A stretch of 64,000 nucleotides of DNA from the NCBI GenBank assembly GCA_016165875.1, contig JABBOT010000012.1, forward strand, positions 13,585,822 through 13,649,821, written 5' to 3'. A model generated the notes under the pieces. It did not search any database and was not told the origin of the DNA. It worked only from the letters and a program-made list of their open reading frames with translations. This DNA is from Acanthopleura granulata (lineage: Eukaryota > Mollusca > Polyplacophora > Chitonida > Chitonidae). The translations under genes were made by a program, and so were the position numbers. Below are positions 57,060-64,000 of the stretch, in pieces (position 1 is the first letter of the stretch; each line of letters starts with the position of its first letter).

Positions 57060-59140
57060 AGTTTTCTCCCCACCCTGGGCCCATCTCCACCTTTGCGTAA
57101 GCTCTCTTCCAAGATGATGGTGGTAATGATAATCAAACTATGCTTATCAGTATGCTAGTATCAACGACAGGTTTCTGGACAACTTTTACACCAATATACA
57201 TGTTTATCCCGCACCATACAAAATCCACTAGACAGTAGTGGTCACGTGGTAGACATGTACATCTCTATACCCTGCAGCAGATGATATATATATATATGCG
57301 TCTGGTGACTCAAGAGCAGGGAGAACACCGTGACGTAACAGTTACAATGTGACACAACAATGGCACCAACAACACAAGGACACAAAAGAGTGTTGAATGA
57401 ACATTGTTAATAACATTATAACGTCATAAATCCCAGATAACTGCTTGGTAATTCAAAGGCCCTCAAGGTGACAGGAAATTACTGTTGAAACTTCTTTTCT
57501 TTTGTCAAGAGACAAATTTTCAGTGTAGTTTTAGGGACAATAAGCCTTATATTGAGGCATACAGATCCCACATAGTTCCGTATCCCTTCACTCAATTACT
57601 ATGTAACTACTAATATCCATTAGCACCAAATATATGTAACAACATGTAACAAATGATAACTACACACCATGTAACTTGATTTAAGGGGAATACATGTTAC
57701 ATGTAAATGCTTGAAGACTAATTTAACAAGTAGAAAAGGATTTTAGTATCTTTTGTACAGTAATCTTAAATTTTATTTTCTTTTCTTCAACTGAATTCTC
57801 AAAATTGTTTGAAATAGTCCCATTTTACTGTATTGAAGTCAATAGCAGATCAATAGTAGAACAATTATTAAAATGTGTAAAAAAAATCTGGATACCACAT
57901 TGATATTCTGAGCTTTATGCATATGAGTTATGATTTTGAACTTTCACGTAGATATATATACAGTTTATGAATACAAACTGATAATGATCAGGAAAATTGT
58001 TTAAGCTTGTACGGCTCTCTATGCATGTAATTGAAATACTTGAATTCAGTCCAAGTTGACAATTTGTTCTTCCCTGAGACCCTCTACAATAACATAGCAA
58101 TATGTAAACACCTTTTCAGTGAATAGATATATACATTAAAAGAGTATTCTAATCATTAAAATACGTCTTCACAGATATCAACTTTAATATGTTTTTCTGT
58201 TTGACCAAAAAACAAAAAAGGCAGGTTCTGTTTTGATTTCTTTCAGATGCTCGTGTAAGTTATTCCAGTGACATTCGATAGCAGTTTATGCTTTCTATGT
58301 AACACTACTGCACTCCATACATGACTTATATCTCATTTTAAGCAAAACAATGGTTAATTCCAATAAAAATAATGTAAGTCCTTTCTCTACTACGATAATA
58401 TGTATAATTATTGCAGGGGAAAAATGACATTTATTAAGGCAGGGATTACAATACAGAGGTACTTATAGTCTATCCTTGCACCATCGCCACGAACAAAGAA
58501 ACCATTTCAATACAGAAACAGATCAAACCTGCTATTAACAATTTAGCAGTGTGAAGAAAAGGGCAGTGAATACATTTTCCTCTAAACACTGTACCCATAA
58601 AATTCTGGAGTATGGCATTGAACACTGATAGAATGCAAAATTACGTAAATCATAGAGATCTGCTATGTATAACTGAATGCTATGAAGGTAACTGACCAAG
58701 TTTAATTACATTTGTTCGTGCTGACATGCTTTAACCACTGGATGGTGACCTCCTATTGCATAATAATATAATGGAAGAGTATCAAAAACTTTCGGGCAAT
58801 TCTGTGAGGTTTAAACCTACAGCATCAGATATCAAACAAATAACAACAAACAGCCTTCAATGTGACAAAGTTTAAAAATGTTACAGATAAAATGTCCGAA
58901 CAGAAACAAAAATGTCCGACCTAAAAGAATGGAGTCAGACTGCATCTTGAATAAATAACTCACAGCCATGTGTTAATAATTGTGGCATATATCCAGCTTT
59001 CACACCTCAAAAATACTGAAACCGCTCGTGTTACTGTAACTCAGCATAAAGACATCACTCAGTTAGGGCAATATATCAATTACACGTCAGCCTGGTGCCA
59101 ATATCATGTGGGTTGCTCTACCCAGTGTCCTTGCTTTCTT
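57060..59140. other. Non-coding stretch
   Basis: A+T-rich with short repeats such as AAAATGTCCGA. A tail-like relic CTGGAGTATGGCATTGAACA lies at 58,602. No exon or RNA gene recognised. Confidence 0.45.
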
Positions 59141-59141
59141 A

Positions 59142-59226
59142 CACGGTAATTTATTTGTCAATTTACGCTGCATTCCAGAATGTATCACACTTATAGAACG
59201 ACGGCCATCATTATGGTGGGAGAAAG
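59142..59226 (-). mobile_element. SINE fragment, truncated
   Basis: GTAATTTATTTGTCAATTTA, CGCTGCATTCCAGAATGTAT, ACGACGGCCATCATTATGGT and GGGAGAAA match the reversed 3' half of family 1 only. Confidence 0.8.
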
Positions 59227-60569
59227 AGTCTTTGGCAATTACGTGCAACAGTTGTTGATATGACCAATTAAGTTGCTTCATGTTTGACATGAAATATGCT
59301 TGACAGGCATAAGGAAGTCCAACATGAACTCTGAACTATTAGAAAGTAGTTCAAAGGTCATTAACACTGACCAGGCACACTTAATAATTTAGTTTCAGGG
59401 CGCTCCCGTTATAACCACCTACCTATATTTATGTTAGTTTTGGCTGATGTGGGGAACTATCCAGGCAGAACATGTTCAGGTAAATTGTGTCTATCTGAAC
59501 CTCATCCAAGTCGCACTGAAAACAAAACACAACAATTAATTACTATCTTAATCATATGCTGTAACCTCGTTGGAACACAGTTTGATAAAAGGAGTTCACA
59601 AATTCTGTGTGGACAAGAATCAATAACCCCCAACCCTGCTTTTGATAATCATAAAGCATGTCATACATGTATACTCAAGGAGGCCTACATTTAAAGGGAA
59701 GTACACTCAGAGTTTTAAATGTTCTACATTTAGAGCAGGAACTGCAGAGAGATCAATAACCAAAGAGAACGAAGGGAATCTTTAAAATATGCAAAAATTA
59801 TCCATGAATTTGTGGCTGGTTTTCAAACTTGACCTGTGGGCTACACACAAAATTTCATAAAAAATCAGACGATGTCAGTGACTGTTACCAAAAACCCTTC
59901 AGAATACTGGATTTCATTAAATATACAGGCACTTAATTAATGGGAACAATAGGATCTTGACATTTTATTTACGTCATCCCAGGACATCGTAATGACATCA
60001 CATTTAAGACGGGGCGACGTTACAATAGTAATCGATACATTGTAATATTGCAGGCACTGTGATACAAACAAATTTTCATGTAACAATTGCCCAAGGTCCT
60101 GCTTCACACTAGCGCCATCACACAGGGTTAAAATGTATTCTGCCTTCCCATTGGTTTTTGAACTTGATCAGAGGTCTCGCATATTCAATGTAACCTGTGA
60201 GTTTCAGGATCTTTTCAAAACATGACCAAAACATACATTTGATATGCAAGTAACCATTTCACTTTACCTGTTCACTCCTCATTAGACACTTACCTTGTGG
60301 ACAAACAGAAGAACTGGCACAGGTTGTCCATTATCTAACATAACGAGAAAATATTTCAATTTCAATTTTCACCTGTTTTAGTGTGCCATCAAATTTGGAC
60401 AAATGTATTATGTGCAAATTAATGTACGTGAAGCTAAATTGGGACTACAACCTATTGTATATACTAATTATACAAAGCCCTACACCAATGTGTACTGTAT
60501 TAGGAGGTAATACGTAAGTATTATTACAGGCCCATAATCAGCCAAAGCAGTTTTTCGTCCATCTTACTA

Positions 60570-60628
60570 CATCTGCCTGGTTTTCTCCCACCATAATATT
60601 GGCCAATTAAGTAAATAAATTTCTCTCA
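60570..60628 (+). mobile_element. Internally deleted SINE remnant
   Basis: TCTGCCTGGTTTTCTCCCAC and CATAATATTGGCCAATTAAG are followed directly by TAAATAAATTT; the segment between the body and the tail is missing. Confidence 0.65.
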
Positions 60629-60732
60629 AGTTATCAAGTCAACTTCTTAAATTAAATTTAACCTGTCCTGATCGGAGTTGTAAAGATTTATGTCAGAGAT
60701 TTACTCAGTACAACTTTTCAATAAAAACATAC

Positions 60733-61003
60733 CGGGTGGCCTCCGTGACTCAGTCGGTTAGCGCGTTATCGCAGCACAATGACCCGAGGCCTCCCACTAA
60801 TGCGGTCGCTGTGAGTTCAAGTCCAGCTCATGCTGGCATCCTCTCCGGCCGTACGTGGCAAGGTCCGCCAGGAACCCGCGGTTGGTCGCAGCTTTCACCC
60901 GGGCTCTGCCCCGTTTCCTCCTACCGTAATGCTGGTCGCCGTCGTATAAGTGAAATATTCTTGAGTACGGCGTAAAACAACAATCAAATAAATCAAATAA
61001 ATA
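60733..61003 (+). mobile_element. Full-length family-1 SINE
   Basis: Head GGTGGCCTCCGTGACTCAGT then CGGTTAGCGCG (A-box) and GCTGTGAGTTCAAGTCC (B-box), body CCGTACGTGGCAAGGTCCGC, tail GAGTACGGCGTAAAACAACA. Target duplication AATAAAAACATA at about 60,720-60,731 and 61,004-61,015. The 79-codon frame (60,736) is the SINE translated. Confidence 0.95.
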
Positions 61004-61015
61004 AATAAAAACATA

Positions 61016-62560
61016 TCACAACAATTTTGGTTCTTACTGCGTGGAAGTTGGAAGTTTATCAAGTTTCAAATGTAGGATCTTGTCATGAAGCTCATTACAT
61101 GGCTTCCATCAATGCCGTAAGATCTCCAATGTTGCAAGAAGATCTCAACCATTTCAATAAGATCTCATAAGATTTCCAAAATTGTAGATTACTTGACCAT
61201 CCATTTAACTGAAATACATGAGGTGAACCTAAAATCGTGTATGGCGAAGTAAAGTAAATCATCAGACTTAACCCAAATCTGTTAATACAGCTGAACAAAA
61301 ATGAACCTAACCAACTTTGAATGATTGGTTTCAAAAGCCAAATGTGAACATCTTTGAATTTAAGAAAAAACAGACCTTGTATGCCTCAAATCTGTTCGAA
61401 ATTATTAGCATAACTCTTCCCACATGGGCCGATCTTACGAAGCAGTCGTAGATATGTGCCTTGCATATAAAATTTCCACAACAACATATAGTGTAGAGAC
61501 ACAATTTAATATAAATAGAAAACTTGCTTCAGGTAGCATTGCAACAGCTTTGTCAAAAAGGGACAGTGTACAGGTTTATCTAAATCAGAAAAAAAATAAT
61601 TAACTTTCTAGTAAATATCCATGTACAACCTACTGAATGTTTTGGAATAAATACATACAAAGGTAATGCTAATGAAGAGAACTAAAAATGTTTTCCATGT
61701 TGTGAAAATCAAAATATATCTCTGCTACTTAAGTTTGACATTTGCAACTGCCCTTTAGCATTATTATCTATTGTATTATTATGATTATCTGCCCTCTCTT
61801 TTGCTACAAGACCTCAGTATGCGTGCAGTTCCAGATTAAACACAATGTATTTTTTACTTAACCTATGTAGAGAACATTCATACAGCTATTTTGATTGCAT
61901 GGTTACATTAATGTCCATGTTAGAGTCAGACCTACATGTACATCTCATCTTCACTGAAGTTTACCTTCAAAACTGAGTCAAATGTGGCAGGTCTGAAAAA
62001 AAAACAAATTTAAAGACTCTTTACCATTGTTTATATACTATACAAATAAAAGGCACGAATAAATACAGTAACCATAATAAATAATAATGTCAAATGATTC
62101 ACTGAAATTACCTCTGATGTTCTTAGATTGTCACAAATTAACACTGGTAAGAACGCTAAAGGTAAGATGTTGTAGGAGTTTGGTGCAAGAATAATACAAC
62201 CATAAATTAAAAACTGTAGTAGCTGCTATTGTGAAAGGAAGGAAAATAATTCAGTGAGGACTGATATCATTGAATATAAAACCTGGTACCCCCAATCAAT
62301 ATCTTTGTACCGCACATGTTAGTATCTGAAATTCACTTTGCGCAGGTTATTAAATGTTCTATTATGTTTGTCTCTCCCTGCACAGAAAAGTTTTTTTTAA
62401 TTTAACATGAAAGATTTTTAGGAACGATGTGAATAGTATACCTACTACTGTAACAAAATGCAACTTACGCATAGTTATAGTACACGCGTATCATGAAACC
62501 AAAGCTCCCATACCCAGCAATGTCACCTTCAAAATAAAAACAAGAAAAAAAAAACAAAAA
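61016..62560. other. Non-coding stretch
   Basis: A+T-rich unique-looking DNA with A-runs near 61,995 and 62,550. No element or exon recognised. Confidence 0.45.
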
Positions 62561-62572
62561 TAATATAGCTGT

Positions 62573-63345
62573 CAGAGACAGCGATGCCGGGGTTCAAGCC
62601 AGTAAGGTTTATGTGTGTATGAGTGTAACGTTTCTTTCCTTACATCAGCACATTTATGGTAGACGTGCAGAGATTTGCACTCCGAGCTTTCAGGTTTACC
62701 TCTGTAACAGTTTTCATCCCAGTTTCCTGCAAATATGAGGGAAACTGCGCTTTTTCGCACTTTGATTTCGCAATTTGCGGCAATGGTATGCATCGTAGGA
62801 AAGAAATAAGACCAGCTAAGTGACCAGGACGTAGCATATTTAGAAGACTCAAATTCGAAATTTTTGTCTTAAAGTTCCGGTTATTTGCTAACTAATTACA
62901 TTCTATTTCCCATCAAATAATGCAATGGTAATGGTTGTTACCTATGCAAAATTTCAGGTCTATCGAACTCAAGATTTTTAAGAAAATGCCTCTCAAAATT
63001 TTTACTATAAATCCCATATGCCGGCTAGGTCACGCGACCTAGGACACACAAACTTTTAATTACGAAAAACAGCCCCCAAACCTACTACCTACCATTAATT
63101 GAAGCATTTCTGCCATGCCAGTTTAGCCCCACAAGTTTTTCAATTTTAAAACTTCCGGTTTGCCGACGTCATTTCCGGTTGTGTAAAATTTTTCTCCATG
63201 CCTTGGGATGATGTTAAGCCTGGCTGGGTCTCTAGCTTCATTGGTTATGAAGATATACCCACTTCCGGTTTTCCAAAATTTGCAAATTTGGAATCAGCAT
63301 CCAAAACTGCATTAGGCAGGACTATTTGTAGGAAATCATCTGTAC
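62573..63345 (+). repeat. Long interspersed repeat L, copy 2
   Basis: Begins GCGATGCCGGGGTTCAAGCC at about 62,580, holds a single copy of the module (GAAACTGCGCTTTTTCGCAC, GTATGCATCGTAGGAAAG, AAATAAGACCAG), then CATGCCTTGGGATGATGTTA, CTAGCTTCATTGGTTATGAA and TTCCGGTTTTCCAAAATTTG. Same order and strand as 49,262-50,765 but about half as long. Confidence 0.85.
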
Positions 63346-63489
63346 AAGTGTAGAAATTATTAGTAAAAAACGAATTTTTTGATCATATAACATATTCACC
63401 CAATCGCGAGCTTGTACAGTTTTCAAGGCAGAAAGTTTTCGTTATCACACTGAATGTATATAGGCTTTGTGCCACTACAGTTTCTTAAC

Positions 63490-63550
63490 AAATATATATA
63501 TATATATATAGACACACACACACGCACACCCACCCACCCACACCCCGACA
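63490..63550. repeat. (TA)n(CA)n microsatellite
   Basis: A (TA)n run of about 20 bp is followed by ACACACACACGCACACCCAC-type sequence. Confidence 0.9.
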
Positions 63551-64000
63551 CACACTGGTCGTACTTGATGTCCCTGAAAACACGACCTGAGTATAACGGT
63601 GAAGAAGTCATTTTCTACTGGATCACCGCGCTGTCAATGACACTCTTCATTTGATCCTGACAAAAAGCTACCATGGAAAGACCGGTTCGTAAAACAGAAT
63701 GCCATTCACAGAGGCAAATTAACAAAGGGTGTAACATCAAAAGCTTAAAGGAATGGAATATTGGGGTGCAACGCCACACTGACAGCATCTCAGCCGTATC
63801 AGGGCGAAAGAAGCATGTAAAGTGTCATCATCACAATCTCGATCTACTGTCAACAAAATTCATGAACGCCATCTCAATTCCTCCATCTCATTCTACCCAC
63901 ACGCTGCTGATGAATGAAAAAACAGAGAGACACTCATAATTAGGTAAGTGTGACGGAGAAGACACAAATGCTGAAAAAAGGAGAAAGTTGTAGCATGAAG
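63551..64000. other. Non-coding or unrecognised end of window
   Basis: An 88-codon plus frame (63,673-63,939) is Lys/His/Ser-rich and unrecognised. It could be a chance frame or part of something cut by the window edge. Confidence 0.35.

Overview
This is an A+T-rich eukaryotic window made almost entirely of non-coding DNA and repeats. It contains tRNA-derived SINEs with target-site duplications, many minisatellites with 23-350 bp units, small inverted-repeat DNA transposons, GT...AG-flanked short open stretches and AATAAA-rich tails. No prokaryotic operon structure, rRNA gene, functional tRNA gene or CRISPR array was seen. The SINE type, whose 3' end reads GAGTACGGCGTAAAACACCA followed by AAATAAATAAA, the minisatellite load and a degenerate LINE zinc-knuckle relic fit a marine invertebrate. 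A lophotrochozoan such as a mollusc or brachiopod is the best guess. That identification is an inference from repeat style, not from a recognised gene.

Layout. 0-5 kb: SINE copies, a promoter-like GC patch near 3.6 kb, a 75-bp minisatellite carrying a SINE fragment, and a small hairpin transposon. 5-9 kb: a family-2 SINE, a family-1 SINE, a 53-69-bp minisatellite and several short coding-like segments with good splice signals. 9-18 kb: a promoter-like cluster at 9.9 kb, 54-bp and 23-bp minisatellites, a LINE relic, and a perfect SINE insertion at 17.3 kb. 18-29 kb: mostly unique-looking non-coding DNA, plus one SINE of each family and a 30-bp minisatellite. 29-37 kb: the densest mobile-element zone, with a 660-bp fold-back element at 30.3 kb, repeats sharing a GATT-rich start, an insertion-riddled minisatellite, and a nest of inverted-repeat elements at 35.6-36.4 kb. 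40-49 kb: a 32-bp minisatellite with a tail-only SINE insertion, a ~350-bp repeat, and SINEs including one inserted in another. 49-54 kb: a long repeat with internal tripling, a 150-bp minisatellite and low-complexity (AACTAAATAA)-type DNA. 54-64 kb: a CpG-containing patch that may be a gene 5' end, weak exon candidates, a full-length SINE at 60.7 kb and a second copy of the long repeat at 62.6 kb.

Genes. No complete protein-coding gene can be called with confidence. Every long open frame I examined is either a repeat read as protein or lacks family resemblance. The best coding candidates are a two-exon start at 54,878-55,217 (+), splice-flanked segments at 7,059-7,154, 8,140-8,168 and 8,413-8,514 (+), an open segment at 6,601-6,855 (+), and a possible terminal exon at 53,138-52,930 (-). 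All are low confidence and no function is assigned. The window is probably intergenic or large-intron DNA. Its clearest biology is the repeat ecology: two SINE families that appear to share one 3' tail signal, inserted repeatedly into minisatellites, each other and other repeats.
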